This document shows, in pieces, positions 8,597 to 20,067 of a stretch of 64,000 bases of DNA. The notes below the pieces were generated by a model, which saw nothing but the letters and a program-made list of their open reading frames with translations, did not search any database and had not been told where the DNA came from. Position 1 is the first letter of the stretch, and every line of letters starts with the position of its first letter. The position numbers were made by a program, and so were the translations under genes. This DNA is from Lunatimonas salinarum (GTDB taxonomy: Bacteria; Bacteroidota; Bacteroidia; Cytophagales; Cyclobacteriaceae), in assembly GCF_017811155.1 (NCBI RefSeq), contig NZ_JACVCV010000002.1, positions 248,001 through 312,000 on the forward strand, in the 5' to 3' direction.

Positions 8597-10372
8597 TCAC
8601 TTTTTCTTTTTCTTAGCGTCGGCGTTCTTCATCGCCTCCTCTAGCTTCAACTGAAATTTTGACTTTTTCTTGTTCGCATTTTTCAGCTTTGTCTCCTCTA
8701 CCTTTTCCCTGATCTTATCGTCATCTACAAACTGCTTGATCAATGCTTGTTGTCCAAAAGTAACCATGTTGGACACAAAATAATAGAAGCTCAAAGCAGC
8801 CGGAAAGGAGTTCAACACAAACATAAATACTACCGGCATGATATAGCCGATATTCTTCATGGGGCCTTGCGCAGTTGTCAGCTGATTATTGAAATGGGTA
8901 TAGGCAATCTGAGAAATCGTCATCAACAACGTAAACAAACTGACGTGCGCCCCATAAAACGGAACGGTAAATGGCAGCTTAATGAACGTGTCGTACGTGG
9001 ATAGATCATGCGCCCAAAGAAAGGATTCCTGCCGCAACTCGATGGAGTTTGGAAAAAAGAAGAACATGGCCAACAAAAACGGCATTTGTAACACCATAGG
9101 CAAACATCCAGAAATAGGACTTACACCTAACTGCCCAAACAGCTTCATTTGTTCCTGCTGCATTTTGGCGGGGTCTTCTCCATATTTCTCCTTTAGTTCG
9201 TCAATTTCGGGCTTAATTACCCGCATTTTTGCCATGCCTATGTACGATTTATAGGTCAATGGCAACAAGAACAACTTGATGATGAAGACAATCAAAATGA
9301 TAATAACCCCGTAATTGGCAAAATACTTCTCCAGAAAATGGAACAGGTTTACGATGACGTATTTGTTTACCCAACTGACAAAGAAATAGCCCATGTCGAC
9401 GTTTTTGTCAAATTCCGGAGCTACCTTACGTAAAATATTGTAGTTGTTTGGGCCAAAGTAATACCTCAAGCCAGCTGAACCACGCTGCAGCGGCAACGAG
9501 AGAGAGGCCGACATTTTTTTTTCCAAACTGGTATTTGCTTCATCGGTCGACTGAGAGAGATCACCACTTGTAAATGATTCATCCGCAATTACCCCGGCAG
9601 TAAAAAAGCGCTGCTTAAACGCAACCCACTGTAACGGTGTGGCTACCTGCGCCTCGTCCTCCGAGTTACCAGTAGTGAGGTAGTCATAGCTTCCATCGGA
9701 GGTATAGTAGTTCATATAGGTCTTGCGTCGAGATTCTTCCAAATCTTCCTCCAACCTTTTCAACTGGGAATCCCATGCAAGCTGAATGGACTGAGTGGTC
9801 AATTCACCGGTAAGATTTTGTACCTGAATATCGTGATGAAGCTCAAATCCCGATTCGCTCAGTGTGTAAGAACGCGTGATACTACCCCCTCCAGTACGGG
9901 CTGTAAACACGACAGACCCTTCCGACTCGTCTACATTAAAATAGAGATCGTTGAGATTCACCGGCCCCGCTTTACTTGGCAACTGATACGAAAATGAAGT
10001 AAATCCCTCCTCTATCAAGTAGAGGGGCTCCATTTCCCAAGTTTTAAACTCTTTGAGTTGAACCTGCTTTATTTCGCCACCTTTAGATGAAAAAGTGACC
10101 GCGATATCTTCATTTTCCAGTACCACGGTACGCTCATCTCCCACTGCCGCTGCCGCAAAAACGCCAAACCGCTGCTGTAGCTTAAGCTGGGAAAGGCTGT
10201 CTTCGACAAATTCCGATACGATTTGTTCCGGCTGCCTTTCGGGCGCGGCCTGACCGACCTGCTCCATGGGATCTTCCTGCGGCAATGATTCCGGATCACT
10301 TACAAAAAAAAGGGAATAGATTAACAGTACCCCCGCAAAAAGTAGAAGACCTGTCGCTTGATTTTTATCCAT
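8597..10372 (-). CDS. yidC: membrane protein insertase YidC
   Basis: A 591-residue YidC/Oxa1 insertase that places proteins into the inner membrane alone or with Sec. It has an N-terminal membrane anchor (residues 5-22), a large periplasmic domain of about 300 residues, then the conserved five-helix core from about residue 345. The core contains GVIIILIVFIIKLFLLPLTY, the cytoplasmic hairpin KMRVIKPEIDELKEKYGEDP, and SPISGCLPMVLQMPFLLAMF. The tail is very lysine-rich, as expected for ribosome contact. It follows pyrG by 63 bp on the same strand, an order common in Bacteroidota. Confidence 0.95.
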   Translation of the reverse strand: MDKNQATGLLLFAGVLLIYSLFFVSDPESLPQEDPMEQVGQAAPERQPEQIVSEFVEDSLSQLKLQQRFGVFAAAAVGDERTVVLENEDIAVTFSSKGGEIKQVQLKEFKTWEMEPLYLIEEGFTSFSYQLPSKAGPVNLNDLYFNVDESEGSVVFTARTGGGSITRSYTLSESGFELHHDIQVQNLTGELTTQSIQLAWDSQLKRLEEDLEESRRKTYMNYYTSDGSYDYLTTGNSEDEAQVATPLQWVAFKQRFFTAGVIADESFTSGDLSQSTDEANTSLEKKMSASLSLPLQRGSAGLRYYFGPNNYNILRKVAPEFDKNVDMGYFFVSWVNKYVIVNLFHFLEKYFANYGVIIILIVFIIKLFLLPLTYKSYIGMAKMRVIKPEIDELKEKYGEDPAKMQQEQMKLFGQLGVSPISGCLPMVLQMPFLLAMFFFFPNSIELRQESFLWAHDLSTYDTFIKLPFTVPFYGAHVSLFTLLMTISQIAYTHFNNQLTTAQGPMKNIGYIMPVVFMFVLNSFPAALSFYYFVSNMVTFGQQALIKQFVDDDKIREKVEETKLKNANKKKSKFQLKLEEAMKNADAKKKKK

Positions 10373-10435
10373 AACATTTTATTTTTTTCCAGCCTGCCAA
10401 ACTATGGCAGGAACCGGATCGTATTTCTTTAAGAC

Positions 10436-12079
<1,644 letters not shown>

Positions 12080-12097
12080 TTATATTCTTATGGGATG

Positions 12098-12105
12098 CAA
12101 AATTA
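12098..12105 (-). promoter_or_regulatory. candidate -7 box for pyrG
   Basis: The minus strand reads TAATTTTG, an exact TAnnTTTG match 43 bp upstream of the pyrG start. The expected upstream TTG at 17-23 bp is not present, so this is a half-match. Confidence 0.35.
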
Positions 12106-12220
12106 GTCAAAATATTGACTTCGGGATTGGCTTTTGGATATTAATTTTGGCCGATCCCTCCTCTTACCCCTAGAAGGATACGCCTTACGTACCATAAACC
12201 TAGCAGCAGATGCTGTAAAC

Positions 12221-12997
12221 CTAGCGGTGGTAGATGCCCGCATTTTTCTTTTGGTCCTGAGGCAGTTTTGTGCTTACATGATCTCGGTACTTGTAATTCA
12301 AAGGATGAAAGATATTTCCAAAAACCGTCCATGGCAACGGGTATCCGGGTCTTCGGCCTGTAATTTGGTAGAATCTTCGCTTTAACGCTCTTACCACAAA
12401 ATTAGCTGCGTCGATTCTTTTTTCCCTTGGATGCAAGGCGGGGGCCTCTTCGAGCTCCTCCAAATGCAGATCAAGGTAACGGTGCAGGTTTCGCATCATC
12501 TCCGCAGAAAACGCAGTATCGGGACGCCCAATCCAAGCGATTACAGAAACCAAATCACGCCAATGATCCGGCATCCATCTTCCGTCCGGGGCTTTAATTT
12601 TTGCCGCTCCGCCTTTTACCTCGGGTCTACCTATCAAGTAAACGGTTTGATCAGCGAAAAGCTCCCAGGAAGGTGAAAAATTTACCTCTGTGGCTTTTAC
12701 ATCGTGCCAAGCGCCGCCATAGTGATGCCAAAGATAGGCGCGGACATAATCAGATTGATGTACGGCACTTAAATAACGGAAGGCGGGATGTATGGGGAAA
12801 TCGGCCTTTTCCAATTGATAAAAGGTCTCTTTTGTAACCAAAAAAACGGGCACACCAACATGTCTTAACAGATGCTCCATGCTAACAAGCCGTACTTCAT
12901 TCAACTCCCCTTCCGACCAGTAACACCACATCACACAAGGAACACCGTATTTAGACGACACCGTTGAAACAGCACTCAAATCCCTAATCGACTCCAT
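12221..12997 (-). CDS. capsular-polysaccharide-type glycosyltransferase
   Basis: A 258-residue protein resembling the Caps_synth/OCH1-like sugar transferase group. It opens with VPCVMWCYWSEGE, like the I-P-K-I-I-W-x-Y-W start of this group. It has AVHQSDYVRAYLWHHYGGAWHDVKAT at about residues 88-113, which corresponds to the helix and GG-x-(W/Y)-x-D nucleotide-sugar motif. Only one Asp is present where many relatives have DxD. Donor and acceptor are unknown. It ends 165 bp before pyrG and begins 32 bp after the DUF389 gene on the same strand. Confidence 0.65.
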   Translation of the reverse strand: MESIRDLSAVSTVSSKYGVPCVMWCYWSEGELNEVRLVSMEHLLRHVGVPVFLVTKETFYQLEKADFPIHPAFRYLSAVHQSDYVRAYLWHHYGGAWHDVKATEVNFSPSWELFADQTVYLIGRPEVKGGAAKIKAPDGRWMPDHWRDLVSVIAWIGRPDTAFSAEMMRNLHRYLDLHLEELEEAPALHPREKRIDAANFVVRALKRRFYQITGRRPGYPLPWTVFGNIFHPLNYKYRDHVSTKLPQDQKKNAGIYHR

Positions 12998-13029
12998 CGT
13001 TCCCGTTGAGGTTAATCACATATTACTGC

Positions 13030-14406
13030 CTAATCCGTCACCAACGACACAGAATCTGCCTTGGTGCGGACTTTCAGCCAGTCCAACAGCTTCTTTCGCT
13101 CTGCTGCTTCGGGCTGTTCCGAGAAGGTGGCAAAAGCTATCAGCACGGTATCCAACCGGTCTTGTTCCAAATTTGCAATCACCGCACGGTTCACGGCAAA
13201 TGCCCGAAGGTTTTGGTGGTTAACCTTTGCTTCGTTTGCCAGATCCCGGGTCATATTCGATGCCTCCGAGTACTTGGTGATTTCCCCTTCCAAAAAACGG
13301 ATTTGCTGATCCTTGTTCTGAAGCAAAATTTCATTCCTTTCGTAGAGGTCTTTTAGGATATCCGACCTTAGAAGGTTCATATCTGCCCCGTTGTCTCCGC
13401 TCTGTTTAATTTGGAGATAGGTGTTTTTCAAATTGGAAGACTCGGTTCGACGCTGTAGGGACAGGAGTGTCTCATCGTCTATTCGCTCCCCTACCAGTGC
13501 GAGCTCTATGATGCTGCTATCTGCATCGTAAAGAAAATCGGCATTTATGACCTGTGTCCTCGGGAAGTCAAACTCTGTTGCAACAAATGAGTTCGCTGCC
13601 TTTTCCCAGATAGTTCGCTTCACAATATTATAGGCAAGGTAAACACTTGGAACAATGGTCAAAATGGTAAAGATGGTAATGTAGTTGCGCACAGTCTTTT
13701 CCCTTTTTTCATCCAGAAACTGCTTCTTGGGAAAACCCATAAACCGAACAATCAGGTAGGTGGATAGGCTGATAAATACCGAGTTTATAAAAAACAGATA
13801 GAACGCACCAAGAAAATAATAGAGATTACCCGTAGCGATCCCATACCCAGCCGTACACAGCGGCGGCATCAATGCCGTGGCAATGGCCACCCCGGGAATG
13901 GCGTTGCTCTTTTCTTTTCTGGAACCCGCCACGATACCAGCCAACCCTCCGAAGAGCGCGATCAATACATCCCATATGGTAGGTTCGGTCCGTGCCAACA
14001 GTTCCGACTGTGCATCATTCAACGGAGTGAATGAAAAGTAAATCGTAGAAGTAAGGATACTGATAATAATTGCAATGCCAAGGTTTTTGAGTGATTTTTG
14101 AAGCAATTCAAAGTCGTTGATTCCGGCCGCCATGCCTATGCCCATGATAGGGCCCATTAATGGCGAAATCAACATGGCTCCAATGATCACTGCAGTAGAA
14201 TTCACATTTAACCCGACAGAGGCAACAAATATCGCAAAGATCAAAATCCACAGGTTTGCCCCTTTGAATTCCACGTTCTTCTTGATGTAATCAATGGTGT
14301 CGAGCTCGTCCTCTTTGCCCTCGTGCAAATCAAAACGTCCCTTTATAAAAAACAGAAAATTGCTGATTTTTTCGGCCAGCCAACCGATGCTCCTTTTGTC
14401 TTCCAT
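13030..14406 (-). CDS. DUF389 (TIGR00341-type) membrane protein
   Basis: A 458-residue inner-membrane protein. Five or six hydrophobic segments between about residues 50 and 250 carry the family boxes VGLNVNSTAVIIGAMLISPLMGPI and GVAIATALMPPLCTAGYG. The C-terminal half is soluble, with a predicted coiled-coil region (ILLQNKDQQIRFLEGEITKYSEAS) and a last segment ending in LLDWLKVRTKADSVSLVTD. DUF389 proteins have no established function; a transport role is often guessed from the topology. It is divergent from the sulfide:quinone reductase gene. Confidence 0.85.
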   Translation of the reverse strand: MEDKRSIGWLAEKISNFLFFIKGRFDLHEGKEDELDTIDYIKKNVEFKGANLWILIFAIFVASVGLNVNSTAVIIGAMLISPLMGPIMGIGMAAGINDFELLQKSLKNLGIAIIISILTSTIYFSFTPLNDAQSELLARTEPTIWDVLIALFGGLAGIVAGSRKEKSNAIPGVAIATALMPPLCTAGYGIATGNLYYFLGAFYLFFINSVFISLSTYLIVRFMGFPKKQFLDEKREKTVRNYITIFTILTIVPSVYLAYNIVKRTIWEKAANSFVATEFDFPRTQVINADFLYDADSSIIELALVGERIDDETLLSLQRRTESSNLKNTYLQIKQSGDNGADMNLLRSDILKDLYERNEILLQNKDQQIRFLEGEITKYSEASNMTRDLANEAKVNHQNLRAFAVNRAVIANLEQDRLDTVLIAFATFSEQPEAAERKKLLDWLKVRTKADSVSLVTD

Positions 14407-14546
14407 GGTTAGGTTTGTGGCATCTTAGCCAGGAAACGAAATTAAAAAAAAATAATCCCTTATAATCGTATTCGGGAAAAAAACTGGAAATTCTATCTTA
14501 TTTGCCTAGTGTGACAAAGATTACAGGATATGAGTTTGAAAAAAAA

Positions 14547-14554
14547 TATATTTG
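14547..14554 (+). promoter_or_regulatory. candidate -7 box for the sulfide:quinone reductase gene
   Basis: TATATTTG matches TAnnTTTG 34 bp upstream of the ATG at 14589. No TTG is present at the standard distance upstream, so the assignment is weak. Confidence 0.35.
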
Positions 14555-14588
14555 GCCTGAAAAACACTGAAATAACCTAAAACCAAGC

Positions 14589-15851
14589 ATGAAACATTAC
14601 CAAATATTAATCATCGGAGGCGGTACTGCTGGCATCATGGTAGCCGCTAGACTGAGAAGGGCAGACAAAAATCTTTCAATAGGTTTAATCGAGCCATCTG
14701 CCGAGCATTATTACCAGCCCGCTTGGACCTTGGTTGGTGCAGGTACTTTTGACATGAAGGACACCATCAGGAAAGAAGCCGACTACATACCTAAGGGGGT
14801 GGATTGGATTCAGGACTATGCAACGTCAATAGATCCAGAAGCACAGCAAGTAGGCTGCAAAATATCCGGTACCTTCTCCTATGATTACCTAGTAGTGGCC
14901 CCGGGCTTAGTCATGGACTTGGATGGGATACCTGGTCTCCGGGAGAGCCTTGGCAAGGACGGTGTTTGTTCCAATTACACTGACCCTGAGTACACTTTTG
15001 AAGTACTTCGTAACTTCAAAGGAGGCAATGCGGTATTTACACAGCCGGCCACTCCAATCAAATGTGGTGGTGCACCCCAAAAAATCATGTATCTGGCCGA
15101 AGACTACTTCCGCAAGCATGGCCTAAGAGAAAAAACGAATGTGGTTTTTGCGACTCCTGGAACAGTAATTTTCGGAGTGAAGGATTTTGCCAATACGCTA
15201 AACCGAATCATACAAGAGAGGGATATAATTTTTAAGCCTTACTACACCCCCACCAAAATTGATCCGTCCAAAAAAGTAATCCATTTTGCTTTCAACAAAG
15301 CAGGAATCAACAGCTGTGTAGGAACAGAAGATAGTAGAATTCACGAAGAAGTAATTGGAGATACAGAGATAATCATTCCCTACGACATGCTTCACTTAGC
15401 GCCTCCACAAAAGGCGCCCGACTTTATTTCGAACTCGAAGATCGCCCACCAAAGCGGCCCTTCCAAAGGGTGGGTTAACGTGGACATCCATACGCTTCAG
15501 CATAATGACTATCCCAATATCTTCGCATTGGGCGATGTCGCAGCCTTACCGACCGCCAAAACCGGTGCCGCAATCCGAAAGCAAGCGCCGGTGGTCGCCG
15601 AAAACCTATTGACGATGCTCAAAAGTAATACCCTTTCAACCAAGAAATACGAAGGGTATTCGTCCTGTCCGCTGGTAACAGGCTATGGCAAAATGGTACT
15701 TGCAGAGTTTAAATATGATAACATCCGAGACAGCGACCCTTTCCTTTCAAAGTTGATGGATACCAGCAAAGAGCAGTATGCCATGTGGCTGTTGAAAAAA
15801 TATGGGCTTCCGTATCTTTATTGGAATCAGATGCTTCGTGGAAAAATGTAA
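14589..15851 (+). CDS. sqr: sulfide:quinone oxidoreductase, type II
   Basis: A 420-residue FAD protein of the SQR family that oxidises sulfide and passes electrons to the quinone pool. The FAD-binding loop IIGGGTAGIMVAARL is at residues 8-22, and EPSAEHYYQPAWTLVGAG (35-52) is the type II signature shared with mitochondrial SQOR. The redox cysteines are present as Cys159 in IKCGGAPQKIMY and Cys360 in SSCPLVTGYGKM, both in the same context as in the human enzyme. ALGDVAALPTAKTGAAIRKQ is the second FAD contact. A terminator follows. No persulfide dioxygenase or rhodanese gene is adjacent, so sulfide detoxification is the simplest role. Confidence 0.9.
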   Translation: MKHYQILIIGGGTAGIMVAARLRRADKNLSIGLIEPSAEHYYQPAWTLVGAGTFDMKDTIRKEADYIPKGVDWIQDYATSIDPEAQQVGCKISGTFSYDYLVVAPGLVMDLDGIPGLRESLGKDGVCSNYTDPEYTFEVLRNFKGGNAVFTQPATPIKCGGAPQKIMYLAEDYFRKHGLREKTNVVFATPGTVIFGVKDFANTLNRIIQERDIIFKPYYTPTKIDPSKKVIHFAFNKAGINSCVGTEDSRIHEEVIGDTEIIIPYDMLHLAPPQKAPDFISNSKIAHQSGPSKGWVNVDIHTLQHNDYPNIFALGDVAALPTAKTGAAIRKQAPVVAENLLTMLKSNTLSTKKYEGYSSCPLVTGYGKMVLAEFKYDNIRDSDPFLSKLMDTSKEQYAMWLLKKYGLPYLYWNQMLRGKM

Positions 15852-15886
15852 AGTAAACACGTTACCCTCTTTTGCAATATAAACGC

Positions 15887-15925
15887 ATCCCTCCTTTAGG
15901 TCACTAGGGGAGGGATCTATTTTTT
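15887..15925 (+). terminator. rho-independent terminator after sqr
   Basis: ATCCCTCC (15887-15894) pairs with GGAGGGAT (15909-15916) around a 14-nt loop and is followed by CTATTTTTTAT. It lies 35 bp after the sqr stop. Confidence 0.8.
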
Positions 15926-16021
15926 ATCCCCACGCTAGCTTGCTAAAAATCGTTCATGACTAGATTTTTCGCCGAAAATTTAATACTTTCATCGGTGATT
16001 CATCAGATAATAAAAAAAGCA

Positions 16022-17605
16022 ATGGATTTTAATCTAAGACAATATGGCATCGAAGTAGCAAACATTCTCCGTAATGGTGAACGCTCCGTACTTTACGAAT
16101 CTGCCATAAGGTTGGAACAGGGCTCGGCTATTTCCAGCACAGGCGCCTTGATGTGTTATTCAGGAAAGAGAACCGGCAGAAGTCCAAAAGACAAACGGAT
16201 CGTCCGTCACAAAAAATCAGAAATGAATATCGACTGGGGCGCAGTGAACTTTGAAATGGACGAACATACGTTTATGGTTAACCGGGAGAGGGCGATCGAC
16301 TACTTCAACACGAGAAATCACTTGTATGTCGTAGATGCCTTTGCAGGTTGGGATCCGAAGTACCGACTGAAAATCCGCATCATATGCACCCGGGCCTATC
16401 ATGCCCTTTTTATGGAAAACATGCTTATCATGCCTTCGCTAGAGGAATTGGCTTCTTTTGGCGAACCAGATTACGTCGTATTTAACGGAGGTAGTTTTCC
16501 CGCCAACTCGTTCACCACCACCATGACATCCAAGACAAGTATAGGTTTGAGCTTGGAAAGAAAAGAAATGGTCATATTGGGAACAGAATATGCCGGAGAA
16601 ATGAAAAAGGGCATTTTTTCCATTATGAACTACCTCATGCCATTGGAAAACGTACTACCGATGCATTGCTCTGCAAATGTGGGAGAATCCGGCGACGTAA
16701 CAGTCCTGTTTGGGCTTTCGGGAACGGGCAAAACTACCCTAAGTGCCGACCCCAAGCGAAAACTGATTGGAGACGATGAGCATTGCTGGACAGACGATGG
16801 GGTCTTTAACATTGAAGGTGGCTGCTACGCCAAGGCAATTGACCTAAGCGAAGAACACGAACCAGACATTTTCAGAGCTATACGGTACGGAACCGTACTC
16901 GAAAACGTCGTATTTGACCCACAGACACGGATCGTTGACTATACCGACACCTCTATCACCCAAAACACCCGCGCATCCTATCCCATTGGATTCATCGAAA
17001 ACACCCAAATACCCTGTCTAGCAGGACATCCCAATCATATCATATTTCTCACCTGTGACGCCTTTGGTGTACTTCCTCCGGTTGCAAGGCTTACACCGGA
17101 GCAGGCTAGCTATCACTTTATTTCCGGGTATACTGCAAAAGTAGCCGGAACAGAAATGGGTGTGCAGGAGCCATCTGCTACGTTTAGTGCATGTTTTGGA
17201 GCCGCCTTTATGATGTGGCATCCCAATGAATATGCCAAGCTTTTAGCCACCAAAATGAAAGAACACAATACCCAAGCATGGCTGGTTAATACCGGTTGGA
17301 TCGGTGGCGACTACGGCACCGGCACCCGAATTAAACTAAAATACACCCGTGGGATCCTGGATGCCATTCATCGCGGGGATTTTGAGGGGGTTCCCAATCA
17401 CGTTGAAGAAAACTTCGGGCTGTCCATACCCACTACCTGTCCTGGAGTCCCTTCCGAAATCCTTATTCCGGAAAACACTTGGTCGGACAAGGCCAGATTC
17501 CGGAAAATTAAGGATAAGTTGGTGCAATTGTTTATCGATAATTTTGCAAAGTTTGAATCTAAGGTAAGCCCTGAAATCCGGGGAGCAGGTCCAAAAAAAC
17601 ATTAA
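16022..17605 (+). CDS. pckA: phosphoenolpyruvate carboxykinase (ATP)
   Basis: A 527-residue ATP-dependent PEP carboxykinase that converts oxaloacetate to PEP in gluconeogenesis. The start at 16022 (MDFNLRQYGIEV) is chosen over an in-frame ATG at 15956 because the family aligns from here and the extra 22 residues look unrelated. Signatures include GKRTGRSPKDKRIV, the oxaloacetate/metal region FNGGSFPANSF, the kinase-1a P-loop GLSGTGKTT at residues 231-239, and the metal motif IGDDEHCW. Length is typical. Its 3' end meets the aldo/keto reductase gene head-on with a 2-bp gap. Confidence 0.95.
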   Translation: MDFNLRQYGIEVANILRNGERSVLYESAIRLEQGSAISSTGALMCYSGKRTGRSPKDKRIVRHKKSEMNIDWGAVNFEMDEHTFMVNRERAIDYFNTRNHLYVVDAFAGWDPKYRLKIRIICTRAYHALFMENMLIMPSLEELASFGEPDYVVFNGGSFPANSFTTTMTSKTSIGLSLERKEMVILGTEYAGEMKKGIFSIMNYLMPLENVLPMHCSANVGESGDVTVLFGLSGTGKTTLSADPKRKLIGDDEHCWTDDGVFNIEGGCYAKAIDLSEEHEPDIFRAIRYGTVLENVVFDPQTRIVDYTDTSITQNTRASYPIGFIENTQIPCLAGHPNHIIFLTCDAFGVLPPVARLTPEQASYHFISGYTAKVAGTEMGVQEPSATFSACFGAAFMMWHPNEYAKLLATKMKEHNTQAWLVNTGWIGGDYGTGTRIKLKYTRGILDAIHRGDFEGVPNHVEENFGLSIPTTCPGVPSEILIPENTWSDKARFRKIKDKLVQLFIDNFAKFESKVSPEIRGAGPKKH

Positions 17606-17607
17606 AA

Positions 17608-18603
17608 TCACACCACGCGGGAATCGGTCTGCCACAAATCAGCATTTGCTCCCAAATACTCCTTTAGGGGGGTAGTAATACTGGTAAGCTCGTCGAAGAG
17701 TGCCGAATCGTCCGGCATTTCGTACGCTAAGACGTTCCTTCGAGCCTGATCGGCATTCCTACCCCCTACGATCACACCGCCAACGCCCTGTTGCTTTAGC
17801 AACCATGCCAAGCTTAGTGCACCCATATCCAATCCGTGCTCATCGGAAATTCGCTTTATCAATGAGATTGTCTGAAATGTTAATTCCTCACAACCTTTTT
17901 CTTGGTGCCGTGACATAGGGCGGTCTTTTGAAAAATGCCTGGTCCTCGCCCGATCGTCGGGTACTTGCGTCCAATCGGTAAATTTCCCCGTCAGGAGACC
18001 TTGCATGATGGGGGAATAGCAGAGCACCGGGACGTTGTCTTCAATGCACTGAGGCAGTACCTCGAATTCGATCGCACGAAAGAGCAAGTTGTAAGCCATT
18101 TGATTAGTGCTGATAGAAAATCCGGAGCGCCTGCAAGCGCTTAGGCTTTCGATTCCAAAATTTGACACCCCATAGGATCGAATTTTCCCCTCATCCTTTA
18201 ACTTTTGAAGGGCACCAAGTGTCTCATCCAAGGGGACACTTGGATTGGGCCAGTGTAGCTGATACAGGTCAATGTAGTCTGTTTGGAGATTTCTAAGGCC
18301 TCGCTCACAGGCCCTGATTACATCGTCACCCGCAAAATCCTGAGGACCTACCTTTGAAGCGATGACAATGCGGTTCCTCTCCCCTTTCAACGCCTTTGCC
18401 AGAAGATTTTCGGAGTGTCCTCCACCATAGGCCTCGGCCGTATCAAAGCAGTTTACCCCGCTATCATAGGCCGCCCTCAATGCAGCTAAAGAATCCCTTT
18501 CATCTTGGGGGCCCCAGTTAAACCCACCTACGATAGCCCAACAGCCAAAAATCACACGAGATATTTCTATATCAGTATGCGGAAGCGTTATCTTTCTCTT
18601 CAT
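17608..18603 (-). CDS. aldo/keto reductase
   Basis: A 331-residue NADPH-dependent aldo/keto reductase barrel. The start MKRKITLPHTDIEISRVIFG at 18603 is preferred over ATG at 18666, which would add 21 unrelated residues. The catalytic tetrad is visible: Asp and Tyr in NCFDTAEAYGGGHSE, Lys in IVIASKVG, and His in LYQLHWPNP. The C-terminal cofactor box is GVIVGGRNADQARRN. The composition resembles the large AKR group acting on sugars and small carbonyls; the substrate is not predictable. Confidence 0.88.
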   Translation of the reverse strand: MKRKITLPHTDIEISRVIFGCWAIVGGFNWGPQDERDSLAALRAAYDSGVNCFDTAEAYGGGHSENLLAKALKGERNRIVIASKVGPQDFAGDDVIRACERGLRNLQTDYIDLYQLHWPNPSVPLDETLGALQKLKDEGKIRSYGVSNFGIESLSACRRSGFSISTNQMAYNLLFRAIEFEVLPQCIEDNVPVLCYSPIMQGLLTGKFTDWTQVPDDRARTRHFSKDRPMSRHQEKGCEELTFQTISLIKRISDEHGLDMGALSLAWLLKQQGVGGVIVGGRNADQARRNVLAYEMPDDSALFDELTSITTPLKEYLGANADLWQTDSRVV

Positions 18604-18800
18604 TTGTTTATAGTTGCTTGATAAGTGATCACTTATTCTAAACCGAAAGATCGGAATAGGATTCATTAGGTAGAATTATCGTCCTAGCTATGCGTTTATC
18701 CTATATTTTCAATACCGTCCCACCAATCCCCTTTCGAAAGAAAAGGCAGGCTGTCATTCAAAATACACCTTTTAATTAACGGAGGTAGAGCCGACAGCAA

Positions 18801-20003
18801 CTAACAGGGCAAGGTAACTCGAAATTCGGAGAACTCATTTTCTACCGATTCGATGATCATCCTTCCTCCCTGATCTGCCACAAGCTGTCTGACCACTGGA
18901 AGTCCAAAACCAAACCCCCTTTCTCCCTCTGTCCCTGTGGTAGATTCTGACTGCCCTGCGAGAATCGCATCTATTTTCTCCTTCGACATGCCTACCCCAT
19001 TGTCTTTAACCGTAACCGAAATCTCGTTGGACCGATTGCCCAAAGCCAAAGAAAGAATGACTTTCACCTCTTTGCCCTTAGGCGTAAATTTGATCGCATT
19101 GGAAATGAGGTTTCCCACGATCTGTAATAGCTTCCCTTTCAAAAACGGCACATCCGCATTTTCCCCAGCAACCATTACATCTAGCTTGACCCCTTTTTGA
19201 CTCCCCTGCGGAACATAAAGACTTAAGAGCTTTCCTTTAAATATATTCAAGGTATATTCATCCTGCGACACCTCTTTATAGGCTTTACTGGGTATCAACG
19301 CGTCTAAAAGAATCTGATCCGTCAAGTCCAACAAGGCCTGACTACTATTAAAAATATAATCGACTACCTGCAGTGTTTCGGTTAAGTCGGCTTTTCCACC
19401 CTTATCTTTGATTAGCTGGGACAAACCCAAAATCCCGCCGAGTGGCCCCCGGATGTCATGGGCTACTTTTTTTGCAGCTTCTTTGGCTTTGGCCGCCTCC
19501 TCTTCCATATGATGCATTTTCTTGATCAGAACAAGGCGATTTACCACCTCATCGGCGATGATTTTCAACATATCGATCTTTGAATCGTCGATGGTTTTAA
19601 GTTCCGTATCCAATACACAAAGAGCTCCGAGGTTGTTGCCATCCTCCGTCTGTAAGGGGATTCCCAAATAGTACTTTAACGCCTTTTCATCTACCGCAAA
19701 ACCCTCATCCTTGAATCGACGATCCTCCAAAATATTGGAAACTTCAAAAGGCCTATCTTCGAGTATGGTGAATTGGCATATTGAATTCTCTCTGGGGATT
19801 TGTCCTGTTTCCATACCCTCCGCGGCCACGCTCCATTGAGTATATGAATCGATGATATTGACAAGGGAAAATTCCGTCCCGGCAATCTTTGCCGCTAATG
19901 CGGTAAGGTCTTTGAAATGATCCTCTAACTCATCATAAACCAACCCGTAATCATTTAATTCGAGGAGGCGTTTTAATTCGTTCGATGGAAGAGGTGCCTT
20001 CAT
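18801..20003 (-). CDS. GAF-domain sensor histidine kinase
   Basis: A 400-residue cytoplasmic histidine kinase. Residues about 25-150 form a GAF domain (GTEFSLVNIIDSYTQWSVA ... YYLGIPLQTEDGNNLGALCVLD). A helix leads to the phosphoacceptor H-box VAHDIRGPLGGILGLSQL, then HATPase_c motifs NLISNAIKFTPKG, VKDNGVGM and GFGFGLPVVRQL. No membrane segment and no receiver domain are present. It lies 64 bp downstream of the PAS kinase gene on the same strand, so the two are likely co-transcribed. The ligand of the GAF domain is unknown. Confidence 0.88.
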   Translation of the reverse strand: MKAPLPSNELKRLLELNDYGLVYDELEDHFKDLTALAAKIAGTEFSLVNIIDSYTQWSVAAEGMETGQIPRENSICQFTILEDRPFEVSNILEDRRFKDEGFAVDEKALKYYLGIPLQTEDGNNLGALCVLDTELKTIDDSKIDMLKIIADEVVNRLVLIKKMHHMEEEAAKAKEAAKKVAHDIRGPLGGILGLSQLIKDKGGKADLTETLQVVDYIFNSSQALLDLTDQILLDALIPSKAYKEVSQDEYTLNIFKGKLLSLYVPQGSQKGVKLDVMVAGENADVPFLKGKLLQIVGNLISNAIKFTPKGKEVKVILSLALGNRSNEISVTVKDNGVGMSKEKIDAILAGQSESTTGTEGERGFGFGLPVVRQLVADQGGRMIIESVENEFSEFRVTLPC

Positions 20004-20067
20004 AGGTAGTTATGGGGCCAAAAGCTACACCAAACAAAAATAACGCTTTCAAAAGGAAAAATCTAAT